NCBI RefSeq assembly: GCF_000188035.1 | Contig: NZ_AEUY02000003.1 | Coordinates: 166,945-230,944, forward strand | Source: Streptococcus pseudoporcinus LQ 940-04 | GTDB taxonomy: Bacteria; Bacillota; Bacilli; Lactobacillales; Streptococcaceae | DNA: 64,000 nucleotides | Direction: 5' to 3' | Shown here: one piece after another, positions 38,450 through 46,848 of the stretch | Layout of the letters: each line of letters opens with the position of its first letter | Numbering within the stretch: the stretch's first letter is position 1 | Position numbers and translations under genes: made by a program | The notes under the pieces: generated by a model | What the model was told of the DNA's origin: nothing | The model's input: only the letters and a program-made list of their open reading frames with translations | The model's database searches: none

Positions 38450-39967
38450 ATGATTTTGTTAAAAAATGTTTCTTATGAATGGGAAGATGGGCGAACTGCT
38501 TTAAAAAATATCAATCTTGAAATTAAAAAAGGTGAATTTGTTTTAATTTCAGGGAAAAGTGGAAGTGGTAAAAGCACTCTTGGAAGTGTAATGAATGGTC
38601 TTATACCACATTATTACAAAGGCAAAATGAAAGGAGAAGCCTTTGTGTCCGGAAAAGATATAAGCAAATTATTACTTCATGAAATAGGGCATATTGTAGG
38701 GACTGTATTTCAAGATCCAAGAAGTCAGTTTTTTACAACAACTACAGATGAAGAAATAGCTTTTGGGCTTCAAACGATCTGCAAATCAAGATATGAAATC
38801 AAACAGAGAGTAGAAGAAGTATATGCAGAACTGGATATTGAGGAACTGAAAGGAAAATCTGTTTTTGAATTATCAAGCGGACAGAAACAAAAGATAGCTA
38901 TTGCAAGCATCTATGCGATGAATCCGAAAGTTTTAATTTTGGATGAACCTTCAGCAAATTTGGATATGAAAGCAACATTTGACCTGTTTTTAATTTTGGA
39001 GAAATTAAAGAAAAAAGGAACAACAGTTGTTCTAATTGAGCATCGTTTGTACTATGTAAAATCTTTATTTGACCGTTTTCTTTTGGTGAAAGATGGAGAG
39101 ATTGCACAGGACTTGAGTCGGGAAGAAGTTATCCGTCTTGAAGGGGAGTTTTGGGATGAAAATGGGCTAAGAACTCTTGAATTAGAAGAATACAGGATAA
39201 GTGAGAAGAAAGATTCATATCAATTAAATGATGAAAGTATCAACGGAAAAGGCTTGAGATTTTGCTATCCGAATGTAGCTAAGGATGGAAAGAAACAAAA
39301 CAAGTACATCTTAAATCATCTTGATTTCAATATGGAGTGTGGAAAAGCCATTGGTCTTATAGGCTTAAATGGTACCGGGAAAACCACCTTTGCAAGAGTG
39401 ATTTCAGGACTTGAGAAGATAAAAGAGGGAACAATATGGGCTGGAAAAGATAAGTCGCTTAATCATAAAGATTTAATGGATATGTCATATTTTGTCTTTC
39501 AAGATTCAGACTATCAGTTGTTTTCGGAAAGTGTACTTGATGAAATGCTACTTGGTATTTCAAGTAAAGATAAAAAAGAAAATACTCAAAAGGCAAAGTC
39601 TATTTTGAGTGTACTTGGCTTAGACAAATACATTGATAAGCATCCGTTTGCTTTATCAAGAGGAGAAAAACAAAGACTGACAATAGCTTGTGGAATGATG
39701 AAACAGGCAAAAGTTTTTATCTATGATGAACCAACATCAGGTTGTGATAAAGACTCAATGCTTTCGGTGGCAAAATTGATTGAAGAACAATTAAAAAATG
39801 GGACAACAGTCTTGGTAATAAGTCATGATTTTGAGTTTTTAGCAAACACAGTAAGCGATCTGTGGGTAATGGGAGATGGAAAAATAGAAACTGTTTTAGA
39901 TATGAGTGAAAGTAACAAATTTCTCATATTAGACAAGATGAGAGGAGGTAGAGAACTTGATAGATAG
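38450..39967 (+). CDS. ECF-type transporter ATPase, two ATP-binding domains in one chain
   Basis: A 506-aa protein with two CbiO/EcfA-like domains. The first has SGKSGSGKST near 35 and LSSGQKQK; the second has GLNGTGKTT near 305 and LSRGEKQR, with DEP-type Walker B motifs in both (LILDEPSA, IYDEPTS). It provides the energy module for the EcfT and S subunits encoded next. The start ATG 38450 comes 2 bp after the previous stop; the site GAGG lies in the end of that gene. Confidence 0.88.
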   Translation: MILLKNVSYEWEDGRTALKNINLEIKKGEFVLISGKSGSGKSTLGSVMNGLIPHYYKGKMKGEAFVSGKDISKLLLHEIGHIVGTVFQDPRSQFFTTTTDEEIAFGLQTICKSRYEIKQRVEEVYAELDIEELKGKSVFELSSGQKQKIAIASIYAMNPKVLILDEPSANLDMKATFDLFLILEKLKKKGTTVVLIEHRLYYVKSLFDRFLLVKDGEIAQDLSREEVIRLEGEFWDENGLRTLELEEYRISEKKDSYQLNDESINGKGLRFCYPNVAKDGKKQNKYILNHLDFNMECGKAIGLIGLNGTGKTTFARVISGLEKIKEGTIWAGKDKSLNHKDLMDMSYFVFQDSDYQLFSESVLDEMLLGISSKDKKENTQKAKSILSVLGLDKYIDKHPFALSRGEKQRLTIACGMMKQAKVFIYDEPTSGCDKDSMLSVAKLIEEQLKNGTTVLVISHDFEFLANTVSDLWVMGDGKIETVLDMSESNKFLILDKMRGGRELDR

Positions 39968-40661
39968 AAAAACAGTCGATCCGAGAATAAAACTTATTCT
40001 ACTTCCAATTGCCTCCTTTACCAGCTTTTTTATAAGCGATACAATCCTACTTTTCGGACTGATTGTCTTTGCCTTTTTTCTGTATGTATACAGTAGTATG
40101 TGGAAAAGAGCATTACGCTTTATTTTGTTTTTTGTGCTTTTATACTGCATAGAGTTAGGGCTTGGAAAGTTTCGTGAAGCAAGTATCGTATTTGCAATAT
40201 ATATGTTTATTTACTTTGCATCAAGGATGACCTTAATTGCTATGTTTGGTGGATATATAACAAAGACTACAAGTGTAAGTGAAATGCTTGAAGCATTAAA
40301 TAGAATGAAAGTACCAAGAAGCATTGGTATACCTTTTAGTGTTTTGCTTAGGTTTGTACCAACTATAAGAATAGAACTCAAGGCATTAAAAGAGAATATG
40401 AAGATTCGAGGAATCGTAACAAGTAGATTTTTCCCGTTGCTACATCCATTTAAATATATTGAATATACGCTTGTTCCACTTTTAATGAGGATGATTAAGA
40501 TTTCAGATGAACTGTCAGCTTCAGCACTCATTAGAGGACTTGATAGTGATGAGAACAGGGTTACATTGACAAAATTGAGGTTTAGATGGGCGGATTTGTT
40601 GATTGGACTATTAGGAGCTTTGATGATTGCTCTTGTGATAGTAATACAGAAAATTTATTAG
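39957..40661 (+). CDS. ECF transporter transmembrane subunit (EcfT/CbiQ-like)
   Basis: A 234-aa membrane protein with about five hydrophobic helices and the EcfT coupling region: LEALNRMKVPRSIGIPFSVLLRFVPTI and later RGLDSDENRVTL. TTG 39957 is used, eight bases after GAGGAGGT and overlapping the previous stop by 11 bp. It links the double ATPase with the substrate-binding subunit downstream. Confidence 0.85.
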   Translation: MIDRKTVDPRIKLILLPIASFTSFFISDTILLFGLIVFAFFLYVYSSMWKRALRFILFFVLLYCIELGLGKFREASIVFAIYMFIYFASRMTLIAMFGGYITKTTSVSEMLEALNRMKVPRSIGIPFSVLLRFVPTIRIELKALKENMKIRGIVTSRFFPLLHPFKYIEYTLVPLLMRMIKISDELSASALIRGLDSDENRVTLTKLRFRWADLLIGLLGALMIALVIVIQKIY

Positions 40662-40671
40662 GAGGACTTTT

Positions 40672-41256
40672 ATGAAAAACAAATTAAATGGTCGTGATTT
40701 TATTACAATCGGAATCTTTAATGCAATTGGAATTGTCATATACATGGTGGTTGCATTTGCTATGGCAACAACAGTGATTGGAGGATTTATTGCTTCAGGA
40801 GTTAGCTTTATGGTAGCTGCTACCGTTTATATACTTATGGCTTTGAAAGTTAAAAAGAAGGGCGTATTTACAATATCAGGAACGCTTCTTGGTTTAATTG
40901 CATTGTCAGGAGGACATTTGCCTCATGCAGTCTTTGCTGTAATCGGTGGAATTATATGTGATTTGATTATAGGAAATTATGAGAGCAAGGGACGAATGAT
41001 TATTGGATATGGGATATTTGCATTAGCAGATTTTTTAGGAACAGTAATTCCTGTGATTTTATTCGGGACAGCTTCTTTTGTGGAAAGAGCATCAAAATGG
41101 AAAATGAGCGAAGCACAAATAAATGAAGCATTATCTTATTTCAAAGTTTCGTGGGCAGTAGGATTTGGCTTGATAACTTTTGTTCTTGCTTGCATAGGAG
41201 CATTCGTTGCAACAAAGATACTCAAAAAGCATTTTGAAAAAGCAGGAGTGATTTAA
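40672..41256 (+). CDS. ECF transporter S component, MptD/Trep_Strep-like
   Basis: A 194-aa protein with about six membrane segments, starting MKNKLNGRDFITIGIFNAIGIV. It has Gly/Ala-rich helices (FIASGVSFMVAATVYILMAL) and loops with GGHLPHAVF and GNYESKGRMIIGYG, as in Trep_Strep/MptD S components. AGGAGG precedes the ATG. S components set substrate choice, often vitamins or metals; the ligand of this group is not established to my knowledge. Confidence 0.8.
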   Translation: MKNKLNGRDFITIGIFNAIGIVIYMVVAFAMATTVIGGFIASGVSFMVAATVYILMALKVKKKGVFTISGTLLGLIALSGGHLPHAVFAVIGGIICDLIIGNYESKGRMIIGYGIFALADFLGTVIPVILFGTASFVERASKWKMSEAQINEALSYFKVSWAVGFGLITFVLACIGAFVATKILKKHFEKAGVI

Positions 41257-41297
41257 TAATAAATTTACTTAGGAGGGAAAATAATGGAGGGATAATT

Positions 41298-41405
41298 ATG
41301 TCAAAACTTATAGTTTCGGTTTTCACAGAACGATATAATTATCCTTTTTTATTCTTGGAATTGCTTACACATAGCAATAATACTTTACCAGAAACAACAA
41401 AATAG
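41298..41405 (+). CDS. possible 35-aa peptide
   Basis: ATG 41298 follows GGAGGG at 41286-41291 with normal spacing. The product (MSKLIVSVFTERYNYPFLFL and a polar tail) has no known match in my memory. It could be a remnant or a leader. It sits between the ECF operon and a terminator. Kept because of the binding site alone. Confidence 0.3.
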   Translation: MSKLIVSVFTERYNYPFLFLELLTHSNNTLPETTK

Positions 41406-41437
41406 AAAATTATATAAAACATTAGTTTTTAAGCCGA

Positions 41438-41477
41438 GAGGACTTTTTACGTCAAAGTGTAGAAGTCCTCCTTTTTT
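41438..41477 (+). terminator. intrinsic terminator after transporter cluster
   Basis: GAGGACTT (41438-41445) pairs with AAGTCCTC (41463-41470), with further inner pairing, then CTTTTTT. Confidence 0.75.
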
Positions 41478-41521
41478 ATTCTCAAAACCAAAACAGAGAA
41501 CTTAAAAAGGAGGATGACTAA

Positions 41522-41938
41522 GTGGCAAAGAAAGAATATTACCTTTATGTAAAAGGCAAAGCCGTACCTGTAAGTGAAGAAGTCTACAAAGCCTATTGGA
41601 AGATAACAGAGCATGAAAAGTATCTCCAAAGAAAAGATTGGAAGCATAATGTAATACCATTTTCGGCACTGGATCATGATGGACACTTTGTAGATAACAT
41701 CATAGATGAAAAGATAGACTTAGAAAAAATTGTAGAAGTAAAAATGCGAATTGAAGAACTTCATAGAGCATTAAATACTCTTTCAAAAGAAGAACGAGAG
41801 TTGATGGAAGCCATCTTCTACAAAGAAGAAAGTCTAAGGTCAATCAGCAGAAGAGAGAAAGTTACACATCAAGCAATCAGTGGGAGGAGGGATAGGATTT
41901 TAGAAAAACTGAGAAAGATTTTAGAAGATAAAATCTAA
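41522..41938 (+). CDS. sigma-70 region 4-like helix-turn-helix protein
   Basis: A 138-aa protein starting at GTG 41522 after GGAGG. The C-terminal third (RALNTLSKEERELMEAIFYKEESLRSISRREKVTHQAISGRRDRILEKLRK) is a sigma region-4-type helix-turn-helix. The N-terminal part (YYLYVKGKAVPVSEEVYKAYW) is typical of small sigma-like proteins in Firmicute conjugative elements. It probably regulates mobilization or recombination genes. A terminator lies on each side, so it is a single-gene unit. Confidence 0.8.
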   Translation: MAKKEYYLYVKGKAVPVSEEVYKAYWKITEHEKYLQRKDWKHNVIPFSALDHDGHFVDNIIDEKIDLEKIVEVKMRIEELHRALNTLSKEERELMEAIFYKEESLRSISRREKVTHQAISGRRDRILEKLRKILEDKI

Positions 41939-41945
41939 AAACTTG

Positions 41946-41986
41946 GAAAGGTTAAGTGTCAAAAAAAGGTGCTTAACCTTTCTTTA
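41946..41986 (+). terminator. intrinsic terminator
   Basis: GAAAGGTTAAG (41946-41956) pairs perfectly with CTTAACCTTTC (41972-41982), followed by TTTAT. Confidence 0.75.
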
Positions 41987-42022
41987 TGGAAACAAGCAGA
42001 TACCAAAACGGAGGAATGAAAA

Positions 42023-42352
42023 ATGAAGAAAGAAAACACATTACAGGAAGTACAGGAACAAATTTCTGAACTTCAGCAAGAAAGAGAAAAGTGCGATGTG
42101 AAGCTGAAACAATTACAAAATCAAGGCAAGAAATTAGAAAAACTTGCAAACGAAAAGGAACGAAAAAGAAGAAATCATAGGCTCATACAAAGAGGCTTGA
42201 TAGTAGAAAGAGTCATTAAAAATCCTATCATGTTTACTAACGATGAGATAGAAGAATTACTTAAAGTTGCTACTCACACAAAAGAATACAGACAAGCCTA
42301 TGAAGAAATGATAAATGGGAAAGATATGGAAGATGAAACAGAGATAGAGTAG
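42023..42352 (+). CDS. DUF3847-type accessory mobilization protein
   Basis: A 109-aa, highly charged protein with a coiled-coil N-terminus (EQISELQQEREKCDVKLKQL) and a C-terminal part NHRLIQRGLIVERVIKNP followed by FTNDEIEELLK. This layout is that of DUF3847 proteins, regularly found just before MobA/MobL relaxases and probably oriT-binding accessory factors. GGAGG precedes the ATG. A candidate oriT separates it from the relaxase gene. Confidence 0.75.
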   Translation: MKKENTLQEVQEQISELQQEREKCDVKLKQLQNQGKKLEKLANEKERKRRNHRLIQRGLIVERVIKNPIMFTNDEIEELLKVATHTKEYRQAYEEMINGKDMEDETEIE

Positions 42353-42420
42353 ATAAAATAAAAAACCATAGTTTTTTCAGAAGCTCCCTGCAAGGGCAAA
42401 AAGCTTCGCAGAACGCAAAG

Positions 42421-42464
42421 CACCCTTTAGGGTGTATAATTGCGCCCTTAGAAAAACTAAGGGA
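42421..42464. other. candidate oriT of the mobilizable element
   Basis: Between the DUF3847 and relaxase genes, a hairpin CACCCTTTAGGGTG (42421-42434) is followed by TTGCGCCCTTA (42440-42450), close to the nick-site core TGCG/CCCT known for MobQ-type origins such as RSF1010/R1162. A second inverted repeat CCCTTAG/CTAAGGG (42445-42463) overlaps it. Predicted nick is after G 42444. Function is inferred from motif and position. Confidence 0.65.
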
Positions 42465-42596
42465 TTTTAGCAAGTCTTTAAAAATCCAAAACTTAATAAA
42501 AACATACGGATAAAGTAGATAGGAAAAGATACAAAAAATAACCTGTCTGCTTTTTCCTTTACCTGAAAACAAACAAAAAATGAAAGGAGCTTAAAA

Positions 42597-44249
42597 GTGG
42601 CAGAAACATTTCACTTTAATATTTCTATGATAAGCAGAGGAAAAAGTAAATCGGCAGTTGCAAGTGCAGCATATATCTCTTGTGAGAAAATCAAAAATGA
42701 ATGGGACGGAGAAGTTCACGATTACCATAATAAAAAGGGACTTTTACATTCAGAAATCTTCTTGCCGGAGAATGTTCCCATAGCATTAAAAGATAGAACT
42801 ACTTTATGGAATAGCGTTGAACTAAATGAGAAAGCAAGTAACGCACAGCTTGCAAGAAACTTCATTATCGCCTTACCAAAAGAATTATCATTTGAAGAAA
42901 ATAAGAAACTCATTACCGACTTCATACAAGAAAATTTTGTATCAAAAGGAATGATAGCAGACCTTGCAATCCATGATGAAAGTGATGAAGAAAATAATAA
43001 TATCCATGCACATATTATGACTACCCTCAGACCAATCAATGAAAAAGGAGAGTGGCAGGCAAAAAGCAAAAAAGAATATGTTCTTGATGAAAAGGGAGAA
43101 AAGATAAAATTAAAAAGCGGTAACTACAAAACAAGAAAAGTAGAGCTGACAGACTGGAACAATAAAGGAAACGCAGAGAAATGGAGAGAGAATTTTGCAA
43201 GTCTTTGTAATCAGTATTTAGAAAAAAATCATCAGGAAAAGAGAGTGGATCATCGCTCCTACAAAAGACAAGGGATAGAAGAAATCCCAACCATTCACAT
43301 GGGAGCAAGTGCCAGTGCCTTAGAGAAAAAAGGAATAGAAACCGACAAAGGAAATATCAACAGAGAAATCAAAAAGCATAACTCTTTAGTAAAAGTTATC
43401 AAGAACAAGATAAAAGAAATCACTTCTTGGATAGACTCTTTACTTGGAAATCTGCAAGCAAAATACGATGAGTATAAACAGACCAAAAAAGATGAACTGG
43501 AGAACAAAGCGGAACTCTTTAACCTCTATGAGTATATTTCTATCTACAACGAGATACAGGGAGAAAAAACAAAAAATTTATCCTACTACGGACAGATAAA
43601 AAAGGGAAATGCAGACCTAAAGAGATTTGTAAAAGCAATATACTATTTGAAAGATAATAAACTTCAAACCATAGCAGACCTACAAGGAAAAGTCTTTGAA
43701 CTGGCAAAGCAAAGTAAAAATATAAGTGGTGATATTCAGAGTAAAACACAAAGAATTAAAGACCTAAATCAGTGTGTAAGCTGCATAGATTCTATCAAAG
43801 AAAACAAAGAAGTCTATCAGGAATACAAAAGCAAAACCATATTCAAAGACAGTTTTTACAATTCTCATAAAAAGGAAATAGACAGATACCTAAGAGCAAG
43901 AAAGATTATAGAAAAGTTTACCGGGACATCAGCCATAAAATTAAATGATTGGCAAAAAGAAATATCAAGCCTTGAAAAAGAGATACAAGACTTAAGCGAA
44001 GATAAAGCTAAAGTACAAGATGAATTTAAGCAGATAGACCATATCAAATATGCAGTAAAGATTGTCAATGATGAGTATGGAATAGATTTATCCATAGAGA
44101 TAGACAAGGCAATTAAGAGAGGAGATAAACCAAGTGTAATTGCACAACTGAAAAAATTCCAAGAGCAAGAGGAAAGAAAGGGGCAGTACAAACAAAAAGC
44201 CAAGGAAAAGGCTAAAGAAAATTATAAAAATAAAGGGGAAGAAAGATAA
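42597..44249 (+). CDS. mobA: MobA/MobL-family relaxase (MobQ)
   Basis: Nicks oriT and carries the strand through a conjugation channel. The 550-aa product has the MobA/MobL N-domain: FHFNISMISRGKSKSAVASAAYIS with the conserved motif I region, a LPKELS segment, and metal-binding NNIHAHIM (His 137 and His 139) with flanking TLRP. The C-terminal 300 residues form a long coiled coil rich in Lys and Glu. GTG 42597 follows AAAGGAG. It is followed by the replisome gene with 2 bp between. It needs a partner type IV system, which either ICE could supply. Confidence 0.93.
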   Translation: MAETFHFNISMISRGKSKSAVASAAYISCEKIKNEWDGEVHDYHNKKGLLHSEIFLPENVPIALKDRTTLWNSVELNEKASNAQLARNFIIALPKELSFEENKKLITDFIQENFVSKGMIADLAIHDESDEENNNIHAHIMTTLRPINEKGEWQAKSKKEYVLDEKGEKIKLKSGNYKTRKVELTDWNNKGNAEKWRENFASLCNQYLEKNHQEKRVDHRSYKRQGIEEIPTIHMGASASALEKKGIETDKGNINREIKKHNSLVKVIKNKIKEITSWIDSLLGNLQAKYDEYKQTKKDELENKAELFNLYEYISIYNEIQGEKTKNLSYYGQIKKGNADLKRFVKAIYYLKDNKLQTIADLQGKVFELAKQSKNISGDIQSKTQRIKDLNQCVSCIDSIKENKEVYQEYKSKTIFKDSFYNSHKKEIDRYLRARKIIEKFTGTSAIKLNDWQKEISSLEKEIQDLSEDKAKVQDEFKQIDHIKYAVKIVNDEYGIDLSIEIDKAIKRGDKPSVIAQLKKFQEQEERKGQYKQKAKEKAKENYKNKGEER

Positions 44250-44251
44250 AG

Positions 44252-45004
44252 ATGGCAGACAACAGAAGATATTATTGGTTAAAATTGAAAGAAGATTTTT
44301 TTACAGATAAGAGAATCAAAAGGCTACGAAAAATATCAGGAGGAGATACTTATACAATCATCTATCTTAAATTGCTTTTGCTTAGCTTAAAAGACAGTGG
44401 GAAACTGTATTATGACGGAGTAGAAACAGACTTTATCAAAGAGCTTGCCTTAACGATTGATGAAACGGAAGATGATGTAATGGTTACAGTAAATTATCTT
44501 GTAGCACAAGGATTGATGGAGATAATCACAGAAAATGACGAGTATTTTTTAACAGAAATCCCAAGTCTTATAGGTTCAGAAACAGCGTCTACAAGGCGTT
44601 CGAGGAAATCAAGAGGACAAAAAGCGTTGCAATGCAACAATGGTGCAACACCTTGCAACCTTTTGCAACAAAACTGCAACGGAGATATAGAGATAGATAA
44701 AGAGATAGATATAGAGTTAGAAAAAGAGGGGGAGATAGAAAAAATATCCCCCTCCCTTTATGGAGAATATAAAAATGTTTCCTTAACTGATGAAGAATAT
44801 GGAAAATTAAAGGATAAAATGCAAGGGCATAGGGAAGAAATGATAGAGAAGCTGTCAACCTATTTGCAAAGCACGGGAAGAAACTATAAAGATCATTATG
44901 CGACCTTAGTTCATTGGTACGAACAAGACAAAGGGAAATTAAAGGAGAGCAGTAAATCAAAAGTATATACCTTTGAAGATTATGACAAGGGGGAACACTT
45001 GTAG
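44252..45004 (+). CDS. phage replisome organizer-like protein
   Basis: A 250-aa protein with the N-terminal replisome organizer pattern (YYWLKLKEDFFTDKRIKRLRKISGGDTYTIIYLKLLLLSL), a low-complexity Glu/Ile linker (about 140-165), and a C-terminal domain (LYGEYKNVSLTDEEYGKLKDKM, then YLQSTGRNYKDHYATLVHWYEQD). The same C-terminal domain ends the RepA of the inner ICE at 27919. It probably loads helicase for replication of the circular element. It belongs to the mobilization operon. Confidence 0.82.
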   Translation: MADNRRYYWLKLKEDFFTDKRIKRLRKISGGDTYTIIYLKLLLLSLKDSGKLYYDGVETDFIKELALTIDETEDDVMVTVNYLVAQGLMEIITENDEYFLTEIPSLIGSETASTRRSRKSRGQKALQCNNGATPCNLLQQNCNGDIEIDKEIDIELEKEGEIEKISPSLYGEYKNVSLTDEEYGKLKDKMQGHREEMIEKLSTYLQSTGRNYKDHYATLVHWYEQDKGKLKESSKSKVYTFEDYDKGEHL

Positions 45005-45177
45005 GCCTCGTATAAGACGGTGGAAAGGTGTTTTTAGAGCGTTAATGATAAAATAGGTATCAGACTATAGCTAAGTGTAAAATAGGGCTCAAAATTGCAG
45101 TATGGAAAAAATATCGTATTTATGATAAAATGATAATGATATGGTAATAAACTCAGTTATAAGGAGAGGATATATAA

Positions 45178-45501
45178 ATGCGAATTCAATTTACTGTAAC
45201 CGATGAAGAACTTGAAATCTTAACTAAAAAAGCAATAGAGGGAGGTTTCCCAAGCGTTACTGAATATTGTAAGTGTAGCAGTTTACAAGAAAATACAAGC
45301 TATGCTGACCTATATACTACCTTATTAAACAAAATTAGCTCTTTACCGAAGGGCAAAGAATTTGTTTTAAGAGAGTTAATCGCAACACCTCCGGCATTGA
45401 TTGGTAGATGGTTTTATGAAAATGTAAATAAGGGACTTGTAAAAAATGTGGAACACATCGGAAAAGCTGAAGGTGGAGTAGAAAAATATAAAAGAATTTA
45501 G
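45178..45501 (+). CDS. small protein with DUF1413-like C-terminus, 107 aa
   Basis: AAGGAGAGG precedes the ATG. The N-terminus (RIQFTVTDEELEILTKKAIEGGFPSVTEYCK) resembles a ribbon-helix-helix DNA-binding fold. The C-terminal half (KEFVLRELIATPPALIGRWFYENV) matches my recollection of DUF1413 proteins. It stands alone after a 170-bp gap that probably holds its promoter (TATGATAAAAT near 45121). Role unknown; a regulator is plausible. Confidence 0.6.
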   Translation: MRIQFTVTDEELEILTKKAIEGGFPSVTEYCKCSSLQENTSYADLYTTLLNKISSLPKGKEFVLRELIATPPALIGRWFYENVNKGLVKNVEHIGKAEGGVEKYKRI

Positions 45502-45522
45502 ATAATGTTGGAGGTGCATTTC

Positions 45523-46530
45523 ATGGCAGAAGAAAATAAAGAGATAGTTATTGTGGATAATAAAACTATACAAGAAAAAATATATCTTATTCGTGGGCAA
45601 AAAGTAATGCTTGATTCAGATTTAGCCGAAATATATGGGTATGAAACTAAAAACTTTAATAGACAGGTGAAAAACAACGCAGAAAAATTTGAAGGTGAAG
45701 ACTTCATGTTCCAATTAACGGACGAAGAAATGGTAGAACTTTCAAGGTGCAAAAATTTCACCTTGAACAGAGGGACTGGTAGAGGAAGTAATATTAAATA
45801 CAATCCTTATGCCTTTACAGAACAAGGTATTTATATGCTGATGACTGTATTAAGAGGTGAACTTGCTGTTAAGCAAAGCAGAGCTTTAGTTAGAACATTT
45901 AAGCAAATGAAAGATTTTATCATTGAAAACCAAGATTTTATCGGTTCAAAAGAATTAGTTCAAATAGCAGTACAGACAAATCAAAATACAAAGGATATAG
46001 CTGAAATAAAATTGCAAATGGCTACAAAAGAAGATTTGAAAAAGGTTATGGATAATTTTATAGATCCAGACACTTACAAGCATTTCCTTTTAATGAATGG
46101 AGATAAGATTGAAGCAGATGTTGCTTATACAAAAATATATAAGTCTGCAAAGGAAAGCATTTATGTTATAGATAACTATATAGGTTTGAAAACCTTGGAA
46201 TTATTAAGGGCTGCAAAAGACAATATTGAGGTTATAGTATTTAGCGACAATGTGAAAAACAAGGATATGCTTACAAAAAATATCCTAAACGATTTTAGAA
46301 AAGATTACCCTAATATCAATCTTAAGATGAAAGTTGCAGGGAAAAAATATCACGATAGGTATATTGCTATTGACTATGGAACAGAAAATGAAGCCTTTTA
46401 TCTTTGCGGAGCTTCATCAAAAGATGCAGGAAATAAAATATCAAGCATTACAAAGATAGAGGAATCTTCCAAGGATATGTATCATATGATGTTTGGCGGA
46501 ATGCTGAACAATAAGGATTTGAAACTTTAA
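45523..46530 (+). CDS. ORF6N-domain protein with phospholipase D-like C-terminal domain
   Basis: ATG 45523 follows GGAGGTG; an ATG at 45505 precedes that site and is unlikely. Residues about 10-110 are an ORF6N DNA-binding domain (KTIQEKIYLIRGQKVMLDSDLAEIYG, then ADD-free NFNRQVKNN and FTEQGIYMLMTVL). The C-terminal part (about 185-335) has SIYVIDNYIGLKTLELL, YHDRYIAID and LCGASSKDAG, which resemble an HKD-nuclease/PLD-like domain with His-Asp and Ser-Lys-Asp spacing. Such fusions may act as DNA-targeted nucleases or regulators. It is a one-gene unit ended by a terminator. Confidence 0.72.
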   Translation: MAEENKEIVIVDNKTIQEKIYLIRGQKVMLDSDLAEIYGYETKNFNRQVKNNAEKFEGEDFMFQLTDEEMVELSRCKNFTLNRGTGRGSNIKYNPYAFTEQGIYMLMTVLRGELAVKQSRALVRTFKQMKDFIIENQDFIGSKELVQIAVQTNQNTKDIAEIKLQMATKEDLKKVMDNFIDPDTYKHFLLMNGDKIEADVAYTKIYKSAKESIYVIDNYIGLKTLELLRAAKDNIEVIVFSDNVKNKDMLTKNILNDFRKDYPNINLKMKVAGKKYHDRYIAIDYGTENEAFYLCGASSKDAGNKISSITKIEESSKDMYHMMFGGMLNNKDLKL

Positions 46531-46580
46531 TATGTAAATGCTAAAGCGTTATTCAATGAATAGCTATAAGACTTGCGAAA

Positions 46581-46612
46581 GGCGGTAGAAATAAAACTCT
46601 ATCGTCTTTTTT
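46581..46612 (+). terminator. intrinsic terminator
   Basis: GGCGGTAGA (46581-46589) pairs with TCTATCGTC (46598-46606), with G-T pairs, followed by six T. Confidence 0.75.
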
Positions 46613-46639
46613 AATTGCAACTAATAGGAGGAAAATAAT

Positions 46640-46825
46640 ATGAATGAAAACAGAAATGAACATAATACAGGAACAAAGACTATAAAGAAGATTGGAAAAG
46701 TAACTTATGAGGTTATTGTCCATTTTAATGAAAATGCGACTGAAACCATGCAAGATAAATTGAAAAGGATAATGCTTAGAGAAATGGAGCGAGAAAAAGA
46801 TAAAAAACCTCATAAAAATGATTAG
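46640..46825 (+). CDS. tnpW: TnpW-like transposon-encoded protein
   Basis: A 61-aa protein (KTIKKIGKVTYEVIVHFNENATETMQDKLKRIML) matching the small TnpW proteins of Tn4451-like elements. AGGAGG precedes the ATG. It lies 25 bp inside the right end. Function is not established; it accompanies TnpX-type recombinases. Confidence 0.78.
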   Translation: MNENRNEHNTGTKTIKKIGKVTYEVIVHFNENATETMQDKLKRIMLREMEREKDKKPHKND

Positions 46826-46832
46826 AAAGTCC

Positions 46833-46838
46833 TTGACA
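46833..46838 (+). promoter_or_regulatory. outward -35 element at the right end
   Basis: TTGACA at 46833-46838 points out of the element. In the integrated state no -10 lies 16-19 bp downstream. In the circular form it pairs with TAGAAT of the left end (31718-31723) at a 17-bp spacing. Confidence 0.75.
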
Positions 46839-46848
46839 AGTTGTTACA

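Noticed and set aside
42270..42572. 100-aa minus-strand frame covering the oriT region
   Set aside because: It runs antisense through DUF3847 and the hairpins, with no ribosome binding site; the hairpins and nick-like core explain the region better.
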